Shown here piece after piece: positions 25,228 through 32,221 of a stretch of 64,000 bases of DNA (position 1 is its first letter; the number at the start of each line of letters is the position of its first letter). Source of the DNA: Prauserella flavalba (GTDB taxonomy: Bacteria; Actinomycetota; Actinomycetes; Mycobacteriales; Pseudonocardiaceae); NCBI RefSeq assembly GCF_003202235.1, contig NZ_MASU01000005.1, positions 930,001-994,000 on the forward strand, written 5' to 3'. The position numbers and the translations under genes were made by a program. The notes under the pieces were generated by a model. The model worked only from the letters and a program-made list of their open reading frames with translations, was not told the origin of the DNA and made no database searches.

Positions 25228-25308
25228 CCCCGGAGCGTGGCGGCCGGCGCGGCCGCGCGGCTCATTCCCCGAGGGTGAGATCCCGGGTCTGCGGCTACGC
25301 TCGTCCAG

Positions 25309-26157
25309 GTGAGGGCACGTTCGGCCGGTCAGGGGCACCCGGTGCGGCCGCAGTCGCTGATGCTGAGTTTCCTCGGGCTCTACCTCCTCGGCCGCGGCAC
25401 CGCGGTCTACTCGGGCAGCGTCATCGAGGTCTTCGCCAGGGTCGGCGTGTCCGAGGAGGCGGTCCGCTCCACGCTGAGCCGCATGGCACGGCGAGGGCTG
25501 CTCACGCGCACCCGCGAGGGCCGCAGGGTCTACTTCGGACTCACCCCGCACGCGACCGGCGTCCTCGAGGACGGCCGACGGCGGATCTGGGACACCGGCG
25601 CCGTGAACCGTGACTGGGACGGCACCTGGACCCTCGTGGGTTTCTCGCTGCCCGACGGGCGCTGGCGCGACCGCCACGACCTGCGCTCACAGCTCGTGTG
25701 GGCGGGCTTCGGCATGCTGCAGCACGGCCTGTGGATCGCCCCGGGCGTCAACGACGCGGCCGCGATCGCGGAACGGCTCGGCCTGACCGAGCACGTCACG
25801 GTGTTCACCGCGCAGCACGCGAAGCCGACGGAGTCGGCCGACCTCGTGCACCGCGCGTTCGACACCGCCGAGATCGCCGCGAGGTACCACGCCTTCCTGC
25901 GGCGGTGGGATGTTCCGGACCCACTGGCGGACGCACCCGACGACCTCGCACGTCAGCTCCTGCTGCACACGGACTGGCTCGAGCTGGTGCGCCGCGACCC
26001 GCACCTGCCCGCCGAGCACCTCGACCGGGACTGGCCCGCCATCAGGGCCGAGGCGCTCTTTCGCGGGCTCGACGCCCGGTTCCGGGAGCCCGCGGCCCGC
26101 CTCGCGGCCGAGGTCATGGCCGTGCTCGACGTCCGACCAGATGGAACACCCGGCTGA
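25309..26157 (+). CDS. PaaX-family transcriptional regulator
   Basis: A 282-residue protein: N-terminal winged helix (SLMLSFLGLYLLGRGTAVYSGSVIEVFARVGVSEEAVRSTLSRMARRGLLTRTREGRRVYFGLT), central region WDGTWTLVGFSLPDGRWRDRHDLRSQLVWAGFGMLQHGLWIAP and the C-terminal PaaX domain (DWLELVRRDPHLPAEHLDRDWP). PaaX proteins repress phenylacetyl-CoA catabolism, but none of those genes is nearby. The GTG at 25309 follows TACGCT by seven bases, so it is probably leaderless. Its 3' end overlaps the convergent methyltransferase by 44 bases. Confidence 0.88.
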   Translation: MRARSAGQGHPVRPQSLMLSFLGLYLLGRGTAVYSGSVIEVFARVGVSEEAVRSTLSRMARRGLLTRTREGRRVYFGLTPHATGVLEDGRRRIWDTGAVNRDWDGTWTLVGFSLPDGRWRDRHDLRSQLVWAGFGMLQHGLWIAPGVNDAAAIAERLGLTEHVTVFTAQHAKPTESADLVHRAFDTAEIAARYHAFLRRWDVPDPLADAPDDLARQLLLHTDWLELVRRDPHLPAEHLDRDWPAIRAEALFRGLDARFREPAARLAAEVMAVLDVRPDGTPG

Positions 26158-26890
26158 GCCGCCGGTAGGGGTCGCGTCGGCTCGCTTCGAGTTCGACGTC
26201 GGCGATCGTGCTCAGCCCTGTATCGCCCGCGTCGAGTGCCAGCCAGTCGGTGAACAGCCACACGCCGTACCAGGCCAGCGGGCGAAGCCCGTGAGTGGCG
26301 AACACCTCGGACAGCTCCTCGACGGTGTCGGCGCGGGTGTCCAGCCCCAGCACCCCGCGCTCGCCGCGAGCATCGAAGGCCGCCAGCGCGTCGTCCCACC
26401 GCTGTTCCAGCGCGGGACGCACGGCCAGCGTGGCCGCGTTGAGCGCCATCACCGAGACGATGCCGCCCTCGGCCGTGCACGCGGCCAGCGATGCGATCAT
26501 CGGACCGGGCTCCGGCAGGTACATGAGCACGCCGTGACACAGCACGGCCGCGAACCGGCGTCCCCGGGTCAGCGCCGGCGCGTCCTCGCCGCGACCGAGC
26601 ACGAGACGGACGCGCTCACGGACCTCGCCGGGCTCGCCGTCGAGGCGCTGCCGCGCGGCGTCGAGCATCGCCTCCGACGAGTCGAGCAGCACGACGTCGT
26701 AACCGAGGCGGGCCAGCGGGAGCGACTGGTGTCCGGCTCCCCCGCCGACGTCGAGCACAACGGCCGGTGGCGGCGGCAGGTGCTCCAGCAGGTGCTGGTG
26801 GAGGACGTAGGTGCGCACCCTCCCCTTCGCCGTCGCGTACGCCCCTTCGACGAACCGGTCCGCCAGGCTCGCCCACACGTCATCGGTCAC
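26114..26890 (-). CDS. Class I SAM-dependent methyltransferase (CmoM/SmtA-like)
   Basis: A 258-residue methyltransferase: motif I VVLDVGGGAGHQSLPLARLG, post-I VVLLDSSEAMLDAARQRL, motif II FAAVLCHGVLMYLPEP. The N-terminus FVEGAYATAKGRVRTYVLHQHLLEHLP resembles the SmtA/CmoM group that modifies tRNA, but other small-molecule roles are possible. GTG start at 26890. A palindrome at 26971-26986 and a hairpin at 26941-26956 lie in its upstream region. Confidence 0.82.
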   Translation of the reverse strand: MTDDVWASLADRFVEGAYATAKGRVRTYVLHQHLLEHLPPPPAVVLDVGGGAGHQSLPLARLGYDVVLLDSSEAMLDAARQRLDGEPGEVRERVRLVLGRGEDAPALTRGRRFAAVLCHGVLMYLPEPGPMIASLAACTAEGGIVSVMALNAATLAVRPALEQRWDDALAAFDARGERGVLGLDTRADTVEELSEVFATHGLRPLAWYGVWLFTDWLALDAGDTGLSTIADVELEASRRDPYRRLSRVFHLVGRRARP

Positions 26891-26940
26891 GTGCCCATCC
26901 TGCTCGTTGCGCTTTTTCGGACGACAACGCGTCGTGAGAC

Positions 26941-26956
26941 GGGGCCCGAAGGCCCC
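26941..26956 (-). terminator. GC hairpin GGGGCC-CGAA-GGCCCC
   Basis: A perfect 6-bp stem closed by the stable tetraloop CGAA. It lies 38 bases after the stop of the frameshifted mycothiol-enzyme gene and 50 bases before the methyltransferase start, both leftward. It probably ends the ArsR-SRPBCC operon; there is no clear T-tract, as usual in high-GC actinobacteria. Confidence 0.5.
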
Positions 26957-26970
26957 TACAAGGCCGGGCC

Positions 26971-26986
26971 GTATAGGGCGTTATAC
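26971..26986. promoter_or_regulatory. Palindrome GTATA-N6-TATAC upstream of the methyltransferase
   Basis: Perfect 5-base arms separated by six bases; the leftward strand reads TGTATAAC and CTATACGG, so the arms double as possible -10 elements. It sits eight bases after the end of the frameshifted gene, in the only upstream space of the methyltransferase. The regulator is unknown. Confidence 0.35.
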
Positions 26987-26993
26987 ACCGGAC

Positions 26994-27625
26994 TCACCAG
27001 GTTCGGCTGCGCCGCTCCAGTTCGGCCTGCCCCTCACCGGCGAGCTCGCCGACCACACTCGCCCTCCCCGCGATCGCCAGCAGCAGCGCCTCGGCCTTGC
27101 CGCGCACCTCCGGTCCCCTGCCATGCGCCCAGTCCAGGTCCGTCGCGACCAGCCTCAGCCCCCGCGCTCGCAACGCCCCTCGGATGACGGGCGCGTACAA
27201 CGCGAACGGCAGCGGGGCCGCAGCCGTTCGCCCGGAACCTCCCTCGGCAACCCGAGCGGCCTGCGGATGTCCTGGTGGTGAATGAGCCCGTCGACCAGAC
27301 CGATCCGGCCGCCGAACGCCGCGGTGAGGCCGCGCGGGGTCAGGTGCCGCGCGAGCAGGGCACGCAGTTCCTCCGGGTCTCGCCCCGCGTTCTCCGCGAG
27401 GCCGACGGCGTTGATGCGGCCCGGGGTGAAACGCCCCCTGGCGAGGCGTCGCAGCAGCCCTCGGCCGTCCAGCTCCTCGTAGCTGAGCATGTGGGCCACC
27501 ACGTCACGGACCCGCCAGCCCGCGCACAACGACGGCGCCTCCCACTGCCCCGGGGTCAGCGTCGCCAGCAGGTCGGCGAGGTCGGCACGTTCGGCGCGCG
27601 CCAGCGCCAGCACGTCCACGCTCAC
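26994..27625 (-). pseudogene. Mycothiol-dependent maleylpyruvate-isomerase-family protein, frameshifted
   Basis: The 5' part (from GTG 27625) reads VSVDVLALARAERADLADLLATLTPGQWEAPSLCAGWRVRDVVAHMLSYEEL..., a MDMPI/DinB-like N-terminus with the metal His and SLCAGWRVRDVVAH motif, through LVDGLIHHQDIRRPLGLPREVPGERLRP. At about 27220, near a run of C/G, the coding frame shifts and continues as PFALYAPVIRGALRARGLRLVATDLDWAHGRGPEVRGKAEALLLAIAGR to TGA at 26994. One base appears to be missing, by mutation or sequencing error. The start overlaps the SRPBCC stop (GTGA). Confidence 0.75.
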
Positions 27626-28095
27626 GCGGCCAGCTCCACGGACGCGTGCAGCGTGCCGTCCCGGCCCCCTGGCGAGTCGAAGACCGCGTACGTGGCCCCG
27701 GCCTGGTCGCCGTAGCGCTCCAGGTGCCGGTGCCGCAGTTCGAGCCGGGTCCGGCCGCCGGGCTCCTCGGTGAAGGTGACCTCGACCTCGGTGTCCAGCT
27801 CCGGGTCGAGCCTCCAGTCGGCGCCGAGCTGCCACAGCAGCACCACGCGGCCGGGAGGCGCCCATTCGGCGACGCGGCCCCAGTCGCATTCGGAGCCGTC
27901 TGCGCCCCGCTCGAACCAGCGCCCGCCCTCGCGCGGCTCCACCACCACCTCGGCGAGTGCCGAGGATCCGATCGAATGCTCCGAGGGCCAGGACTCGGTC
28001 ATCCTGGCCGTGAACAACGTGAAGGCCCGCTGCGGGGTGAGGGGAACGCTCACCTGGCGGTGGACCATGATCTCCGTGCCGGATTCGGCGCTCAT
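27622..28095 (-). CDS. SRPBCC/AHSA1-domain protein
   Basis: A 157-residue START-like hydrophobic-cavity protein: VHRQVSVPLTPQRAFTLFTARMTESWPSEHSIG, EPREGGRWFERGADGSECDWGRVAEWAPPGRVVLLWQL, TEVEVTFTEEPGGRTRLELRHRHLERYG. Members often pair with an ArsR regulator, exactly as here, and may bind or modify a small hydrophobic ligand. The ATG at 28095 overlaps the ArsR stop (ATGA). Confidence 0.88.
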   Translation of the reverse strand: MSAESGTEIMVHRQVSVPLTPQRAFTLFTARMTESWPSEHSIGSSALAEVVVEPREGGRWFERGADGSECDWGRVAEWAPPGRVVLLWQLGADWRLDPELDTEVEVTFTEEPGGRTRLELRHRHLERYGDQAGATYAVFDSPGGRDGTLHASVELAA

Positions 28096-28421
28096 GCCGG
28101 TCGCTCCTCTCGCTCGCCCTCGGCTTCGGCGAGGCGCGCGAAGTTGTCAAGTGTGCTCTTCCAGAACCCGTCGAGGTACTCCCGCACCACCGCGAGCCCC
28201 GCGGGGTCGATCCGGTACAGCCGTCGCGTGCCCGCCGAGGACTCGGTCACCAGCCCGGCCTCCTTGAGGACGCGCAGGTGCTGGGACACGGCCGGACGGG
28301 AGATCGGCAGCCGGTCCGCCAGCACCCCCACGGCCATCGCTCCCCCGGTCAGCAGCTCCAGGATGGCGCGCCGGTTGGCGTCACCGAGTGCGTCGAGTAC
28401 GGCGGAAGCGGACACGGGCAT
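28092..28421 (-). CDS. ArsR/SmtB-family transcriptional regulator
   Basis: A 109-residue winged-helix protein: VLDALGDANRRAILELLTGGAMAVGVLADRLPISRPAVSQHLRVLKEAGLVTESSAGTRRLYRIDPAGLAVVREYLDGFW. No metal-binding CxC is present, so it belongs to the non-metal group that travels with AHSA1 genes. ATG at 28421 follows a possible TTACCGAT region. The large nested palindrome immediately upstream (28425-28476) is its likely autoregulatory site. Confidence 0.9.
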   Translation of the reverse strand: MPVSASAVLDALGDANRRAILELLTGGAMAVGVLADRLPISRPAVSQHLRVLKEAGLVTESSAGTRRLYRIDPAGLAVVREYLDGFWKSTLDNFARLAEAEGEREERPA

Positions 28422-28424
28422 ATC

Positions 28425-28476
28425 GGTAAGTCTGGACGAACGGTAAGCCACAGTCAACCGTTCGTCGGAACTTACC
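28425..28476. promoter_or_regulatory. Nested double inverted repeat, candidate ArsR operator
   Basis: Outer arms GGTAAGT (28425-28431) and ACTTACC (28470-28476) enclose inner arms ACGAACGGT (28436-28444) and ACCGTTCGT (28457-28465); each outer arm is four bases from its inner arm, so the whole 52-base block is symmetric about 28450.5. A further GGTAAG lies at 28442-28447. It ends three bases before the ArsR ATG, well placed for autorepression. Confidence 0.7.
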
Positions 28477-28485
28477 GAGTTGGGC

Positions 28486-28936
28486 GTGCCAGACAACCGG
28501 TGCGCCACCGCAATCGGCGTCCTCGACCGCATCGGGCTCGACGGCGTCGCGTGCGTGCTACCGCGCGCCGCGGACGACACGTGGTACCCGGCGAGCTTCC
28601 TCGAACCGCTCGAGGTCGACCAGCCGCGGCTCGACCAGGCGCTCCAGGCGTGCACGCGGATGCTCGACACGTTGCGCGACAACGGGTTCGGGCCCGAGCG
28701 GACCGTGCTGCTCGGCTTCTCCCAGGGCGCATGCCTGCTCGCCGAGCACCTGGTGCGCCATCCGCGCCGCTACGCCGGTGCCGCTCGAACGCGTCACCGA
28801 GACCGCGCGGCTGCTGCGCGAGCTGGGCGGCGACGTGACCACGGAGACCTACGACGACCGCGAGCACCTCGCGAACGACTCCGCCGTCGCGGGCGCCCGG
28901 CGGGTGATCGAGAGCGCGCTCCCGTCCTCCGGCTGA
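28486..28936 (+). pseudogene. Phospholipase/carboxylesterase-family pseudogene
   Basis: The 5' half reads IGLDGVACVLPRAADDTWYPASFLEPLEVDQPRLDQALQACTRMLD ... GFGPERTVLLGFSQGACLLAEHLVRHPRRYAG, with the nucleophile elbow GFSQGA. At about 28780 the frame breaks; another frame then gives PLERVTETARLLRELGGDVTTETYDDREHL...RRVIESALPSSG up to TGA 28936, the C-terminal end of the same family. The segment carrying the catalytic Asp is missing and the N-terminus lacks the oxyanion strand, so it is a decayed gene. Confidence 0.75.
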
Positions 28937-28962
28937 ACCGGGTCCGCTTTGTACGATCGCGT

Positions 28963-29745
28963 GTGCCCTACGCGCGAACCACCGACGACACGGCTCTGTA
29001 CTACGAGGTCCACGGCGAGGGTGAGCACACGCTGCTCCTGCTGGCCGGACAGTCCAACAGCCACCACTGGTGGGACTGCGCCCGCCCGGACTTCGACGCG
29101 GTGTTCCGCACCATCGTGCTCGACTACCGCGGCATCGGCCGCAGCGACAAACCGGACACCAACTCCTACAGCACGCGGGGTTTCGCCGCCGACGTGCTCG
29201 CCGTTCTCGATCACCTCGGCGCCGGGCGCGTGCACGTCTACGGCACGTCGATGGGCGGCCGGGTCGCGCAGTGGCTCGCCGCCGACCACCCCGAGCGGGT
29301 CGGCAGGCTCGTGCTGGGCTGCACCTCCCCCGGCGCACCCCACGGCGTCGAACGCGACGACGAGGTGCGCCGCGCGCTCGCCCAGCCCGACGCGAAGGCG
29401 GCCCGGCGGGCGCTGCTGGAGCTGATGTACACACCGGACTGGCTGGCCACGCATCCCGGCCCCTACAACACGATCGGCGAGCGCGGCACCCCCGGCCACG
29501 TGCTCCGCCGCCACCGCAAGGCCAGCGCCGACCACGACAGCTGGGCCGCGCTGCCCGCCATCACCGCACCCACGCTCGTGGTGCACGGCACCGACGACCG
29601 CTTCAACCCCACCGCGAACGCGCCGCTGCTCGCCGAGCGCATCCCGGACGCCCGCATGGAGCTGATCGAGGGCGCCCGGCACGCGTACTTCGAGGAGTTC
29701 CGCGCCGTGGCGAGCCCGCTGGTGCTGGACTTCCTGACCACGTGA
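28963..29745 (+). CDS. Alpha/beta hydrolase (haloperoxidase/lactonase-like)
   Basis: A 260-residue hydrolase: LLLLAGQSNSHHWWD, VLDYRGIGRSDKP, nucleophile in VYGTSMGGRVAQWLA, acid in VVHGTDDRFNPTANA and His in IEGARHAYFEEF. The fold resembles 3-oxoadipate enol-lactonase and related hydrolases; substrate unknown. The GTG at 28963 has no ribosome site, but TACGAT lies five bases before it, so it is likely leaderless. The same frame stays open upstream through the pseudogene, but that part is arginine-rich noise. Confidence 0.85.
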   Translation: MPYARTTDDTALYYEVHGEGEHTLLLLAGQSNSHHWWDCARPDFDAVFRTIVLDYRGIGRSDKPDTNSYSTRGFAADVLAVLDHLGAGRVHVYGTSMGGRVAQWLAADHPERVGRLVLGCTSPGAPHGVERDDEVRRALAQPDAKAARRALLELMYTPDWLATHPGPYNTIGERGTPGHVLRRHRKASADHDSWAALPAITAPTLVVHGTDDRFNPTANAPLLAERIPDARMELIEGARHAYFEEFRAVASPLVLDFLTT

Positions 29746-30062
29746 GGCGTCACCGCCTGTGCGCCTCCCGCACCGGCAGCCACACGAGGTACGCCCGCCG
29801 AGGCACCCGGTCACCGCTCCGACCGGCAGCTGGACGGGCTCGCACAGTCACTGCGCCACGCCGTCGGCGGCGGTCAGCAGCAGGGCGCCGACACCCGCCG
29901 AGGGCAGTACCGGCACCCCGCGCTCCGGGTCAGGCGGCGCCCCGGGGTGCCGGTGCTGCGAGCGCGACGGATCCGATCGGACCCGCGATCGCGGTCGCGC
30001 CGCCCGCGAGCTCGTCGCCCAGCGCGACGGCGTTGAGCGGGCGCGCCACGAGTCCCGCCAGC
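29746..30062. other. Gene-poor interval with possible decayed gene
   Basis: No intact gene is supported. On the minus strand one frame reads GLVARPLNAVALGDELAGGATAIAGPIGSVALAAP (about 29940-30060) and another PERGVPVLPSAGVGALLLTAADGVAQ (about 29850-29930), both with coding-like third positions, then stops. This suggests the remains of a leftward gene broken by frameshifts; I do not recognise it. Confidence 0.35.
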
Positions 30063-30146
30063 CCGGAACGCAGAACTCGGCGTCCGGAACGCAGAACTCG
30101 GCGTCGGGAACGCCCGACTCGCGGTCCTGAGCGCACGACTCGCGGG
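30063..30146. repeat. Tandem array of four 21-base units
   Basis: Units at 30063-30083 and 30084-30104 are identical (both begin CCGGAACGCAGAACTCGG); 30105-30125 and 30126-30146 are diverged copies that share the GAACGC/GAGCGC and ACTCG cores. The array sits at the end of the gene-poor stretch and ten bases before the DUF6292 stop. It could be an intergenic repeat family or in-frame repeats of a decayed gene (21 = 7 codons). Confidence 0.75.
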
Positions 30147-30156
30147 TTCGTGGCTG

Positions 30157-30597
30157 CTACACCCGCGCGAGTCCCGTGAGCGCCCGTGCGGGCTCGGCGT
30201 ACTCGGCCAGCAGCACGGGGAGGTCGTCGGCCGCGTGGGCCTGCCGCAGCGCGGGCGGTTCGGGCGGGCCGGGCAGTTCGCCCGCGAACAGCCGCTCGGC
30301 GAACGCCGCCACGACCCTCGGCGGCGGCAGTATCCGGTCACCGAGGTAGGCGAGTACCAGCAGATCCTCGCCGCAGCGGGACTCCACCGCGCCCGCCCAG
30401 CCGTGCTCCTCGTCCCAGATCAGCGCCACGTCCCGGTCGGCGAAGCCGGGCAGCTGCCCGTTCAGCGCGATGTACGCGCTCACCGGGGTCTCCAGCTGCA
30501 CGTACGAGCCCTGTCCGGTCAGGCCGAGCGCGTCCTCCACCAGACGGATGTACCGGCGCAAACCCCTCGCGGGTGCGCTGTGTGATTCCAGATCCAT
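30157..30597 (-). CDS. DUF6292 family protein
   Basis: A 146-residue protein: RGLRRYIRLVEDALGLTGQGSYVQLETPVSAYIALNGQLPGFADRDVALIWDEEHGWAGAVESRCGEDLLVLAYLGDRILPPPRVVAAFAERLFAG. The pattern AYIALNGQLP...DVALIWDEEHGWA...DLLVLAYLG matches DUF6292, a family common in Pseudonocardiaceae; its function is unknown. Transcribed from a strong-looking promoter at 30647-30675, divergent from the MerR gene. Confidence 0.8.
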   Translation of the reverse strand: MDLESHSAPARGLRRYIRLVEDALGLTGQGSYVQLETPVSAYIALNGQLPGFADRDVALIWDEEHGWAGAVESRCGEDLLVLAYLGDRILPPPRVVAAFAERLFAGELPGPPEPPALRQAHAADDLPVLLAEYAEPARALTGLARV

Positions 30598-30646
30598 TGT
30601 TCGTCCCCGAGCAGGTTCCTCGAAAGAACAACCACACCTGAGAAAA

Positions 30647-30675
30647 TCTATAGTTCGAACTGAAGATTGAGTCAA
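30647..30675 (-). promoter_or_regulatory. Sigma-70-type promoter of the DUF6292 gene
   Basis: Leftward TTGACT (30675-30670), a 17-base spacer and TATAGA (30652-30647) form one of the best consensus promoters in the window, about 50 bases before the DUF6292 ATG. Its -35 overlaps the -35 of the divergent MerR promoter and its spacer holds the palindrome at 30652-30661. Confidence 0.7.
30652..30661. promoter_or_regulatory. Palindrome AGTTCGAACT between the divergent promoters
   Basis: A perfect 10-base palindrome inside the spacer of the leftward promoter, where MerR-family proteins usually bind. The divergent gene encodes a MerR-type protein, so it is the natural candidate to bind here. Confidence 0.5.
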
Positions 30676-30695
30676 GCTCCACATCTAGATACCCT
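30667..30695 (+). promoter_or_regulatory. Promoter of the MerR gene (leaderless)
   Basis: TTGAGT (30667-30672), a 17-base spacer and TACCCT (30690-30695) end six bases before GTG 30702, so transcription should begin at the start codon itself. Confidence 0.6.
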
Positions 30696-30701
30696 GGACA
30701 C

Positions 30702-31061
30702 GTGGATGTAAACCGGTTGGATGACGAGGACTATCCGGCCTGGACCATGGGCCAGGCCGCCGACGCGCTCGAGGTGCAGCCCGCGTTCCTGCGCAGCCTC
30801 GACGCGGCCGATGTCGTCCAGCCGCACCGGTCGGCGGGCGGGCACCGCCGCTACACGCGGCGCCAGCTTCGGCTGGCCGCGCGCATGCGAGAGCTGTTCG
30901 ACAACGGCATGACGCTGGCCGCGGCCGAGCGCATCGTGCGACTGGAGGACGAGCTCGCGCAGTCACAGGCGGAAAACCGGGAGCTGCGCCGCAGGCTGGG
31001 CGAGCACGACGGCGACAGCGCGTCCGGTTCGGGTGAGGGAGTGACCACGCGAAGGGACTGA
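30702..31061 (+). CDS. MerR-family transcriptional regulator
   Basis: A 119-residue protein: helix-turn-helix with wing YPAWTMGQAADALEVQPAFLRSLDAADVVQPHRSAGGHRRYTRRQLRLAARMRELFDNGMTLAAAERIVRLEDEL, followed by a coiled-coil tail (LAQSQAENRELRRRLGEHDG). QPHRSAGGHRRYTRRQL is the typical wing. No effector domain beyond the coiled coil; it may respond through a partner, as in HspR-like proteins. The GTG at 30702 appears leaderless. Confidence 0.88.
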   Translation: MDVNRLDDEDYPAWTMGQAADALEVQPAFLRSLDAADVVQPHRSAGGHRRYTRRQLRLAARMRELFDNGMTLAAAERIVRLEDELAQSQAENRELRRRLGEHDGDSASGSGEGVTTRRD

Positions 31062-31068
31062 GGGGACG

Positions 31069-31488
31069 ATGACACTGGAGAACGTCTGGATCCGCACGCT
31101 CGGCGACGGGCTGATCCGCGCCGACCAGGTGATCGGGATCGGCAGCCGCCGCACGCCCGCGCTGGCGGGCAAGCCCGGCCGGTGGCTGGTCACGGCGGCC
31201 CTCGCCGCCCCGGCCGGCAGCGGCACGGCCGACGGCTGGGAGGTCACCAACCTGCACCGCACGCTCGCACAGGCAGACCAGGAGCCCCGGCAGGCGCCCG
31301 AGGCACTGGCCCGCCTGCTCGCCGAGCTCAGTGCCACCCGCGCGGCCGGCCTGATCACACCCACCGTGTGCGGCCCCGACCGTGGCGAGGTGCGCTTCGA
31401 CTTCGCCCCGTTCGACACCGCCGCACAGGGCGGCGGCCCCGCGCTCGGCACGGCGGCGCGGATCCCGGATGCCGTACCGGTCGGCTAG
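31069..31488 (+). CDS. Hypothetical protein cotranscribed with MerR
   Basis: A 139-residue protein: MTLENVWIRTLGDGLIRADQVIGIGSRRTPALAGKPGRWLVTAALAAPAGSG, then LHRTLAQADQEPRQAPEALARLLAELSATRAAGLITPTVCGPDRGEVRFDFAPFD. No signal peptide, membrane segment or known motif. It starts seven bases after the MerR stop and ends before a strong bidirectional hairpin. I do not recognise the family. Confidence 0.72.
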   Translation: MTLENVWIRTLGDGLIRADQVIGIGSRRTPALAGKPGRWLVTAALAAPAGSGTADGWEVTNLHRTLAQADQEPRQAPEALARLLAELSATRAAGLITPTVCGPDRGEVRFDFAPFDTAAQGGGPALGTAARIPDAVPVG

Positions 31489-31492
31489 GAAG

Positions 31493-31529
31493 GCTTCCCG
31501 GTGAGGGGCCGCGCCCTTCACCGGGAAGC
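31493..31529. terminator. Bidirectional terminator hairpin
   Basis: GCTTCCCGGTGA (31493-31504) and TCACCGGGAAGC (31518-31529) form a perfect 12-bp stem with a 13-base loop. It lies between the stop of the rightward hypothetical gene and the stop of the leftward DUF4383-like gene, so it can end both transcripts. Confidence 0.85.
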
Positions 31530-31531
31530 GG

Positions 31532-31927
31532 TCAGTCCACGGTCAGCCGTGGGGACACGATCGTCGCGAGCAGTAGCGCGAGGATCGCCACGCCGAGGTG
31601 CACAAGGTTGTCCACGGGTTCGAGGCCGAGCAGCCCGAACGGCACGTCTCGCCCGCCGAACACGCCCACGAACCACAGCACCAGGCAGGCAACGCCGGTG
31701 CCGCGCAGGAAGCGCTGCGCGCCGGGCACGGTCCGCGAGATGTTCCACCCCCACACGCCGAGGCTGGCGTAGGCGAGGCTCTGCGCGAACGACAGCTGCG
31801 GAAGCGCGGAGACGACCAGTGACGCGAGCCCGGTGACCGCGGCGAGCAGGAACGCCGCGGACATCACGGCGGCCACCGCGGGCAGCTGCCCGGCACGGGT
31901 GGTCTCGGCCCTCACAACGCGGGACAA
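31532..31927 (-). CDS. DUF4383-like small membrane protein
   Basis: A 131-residue protein with four hydrophobic segments: VAAVMSAAFLLAAVTGLASLVV, FAQSLAYASLGVWGWNIS, FLRGTGVACLVLWFVGVFG and DNLVHLGVAILALLLATIV. EPVDNLVHLGVAILAL is typical of DUF4383 proteins. I start it at TTG 31927, five bases after GGAGG in GAGGAGGGAGAG. Function unknown. Confidence 0.78.
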   Translation of the reverse strand: MSRVVRAETTRAGQLPAVAAVMSAAFLLAAVTGLASLVVSALPQLSFAQSLAYASLGVWGWNISRTVPGAQRFLRGTGVACLVLWFVGVFGGRDVPFGLLGLEPVDNLVHLGVAILALLLATIVSPRLTVD

Positions 31928-32221
31928 CTCTCCCTCCTCTTTTCCAGGGCAACAGGAATCGCCCGAACGAAGAAACAAGTGTGGATCGAGACAGCGAGCG
32001 CGCACCGGCGGTGAGTGCTCGGCCGCGTCGCTCGTATCTCCAGATATAGCACGAAAATCCTCGAGCCGCCGCCTGGCACGCTGTGAGGTGATCCGACCGT
32101 TAGACCGTCCTGATTGGACTCTCAGGGTACCGGGCCCGCGCGACGGAGATCCACCGGCCGGCGCCACGCCCGCCACGCAGTAAGGTCGGCGGGGTACCGC
32201 AGGCGAAGGGGGCCCGAGCGC
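31928..32221. other. Intergenic interval between divergent genes
   Basis: Just under 300 bases between the DUF4383-like gene and the IclR gene. I see no open gene. It holds a short palindrome TATCT-CC-AGATA near 32036 and presumably both promoters, but no convincing -35/-10 pair. Confidence 0.5.

Noticed and set aside
26114-26157. 44-base convergent overlap of PaaX and methyltransferase as an annotation error
   Set aside because: Both C-termini look natural in their families and no earlier stop is possible in either frame, so the overlap is kept as real.
28480-29745. A single open frame that would fuse the esterase-like segment to the alpha/beta hydrolase
   Set aside because: Between about 28780 and 28960 this frame is arginine-rich and lacks coding codon bias, the true esterase C-terminus is in another frame, and the hydrolase has its own GTG with a -10 at leaderless distance.
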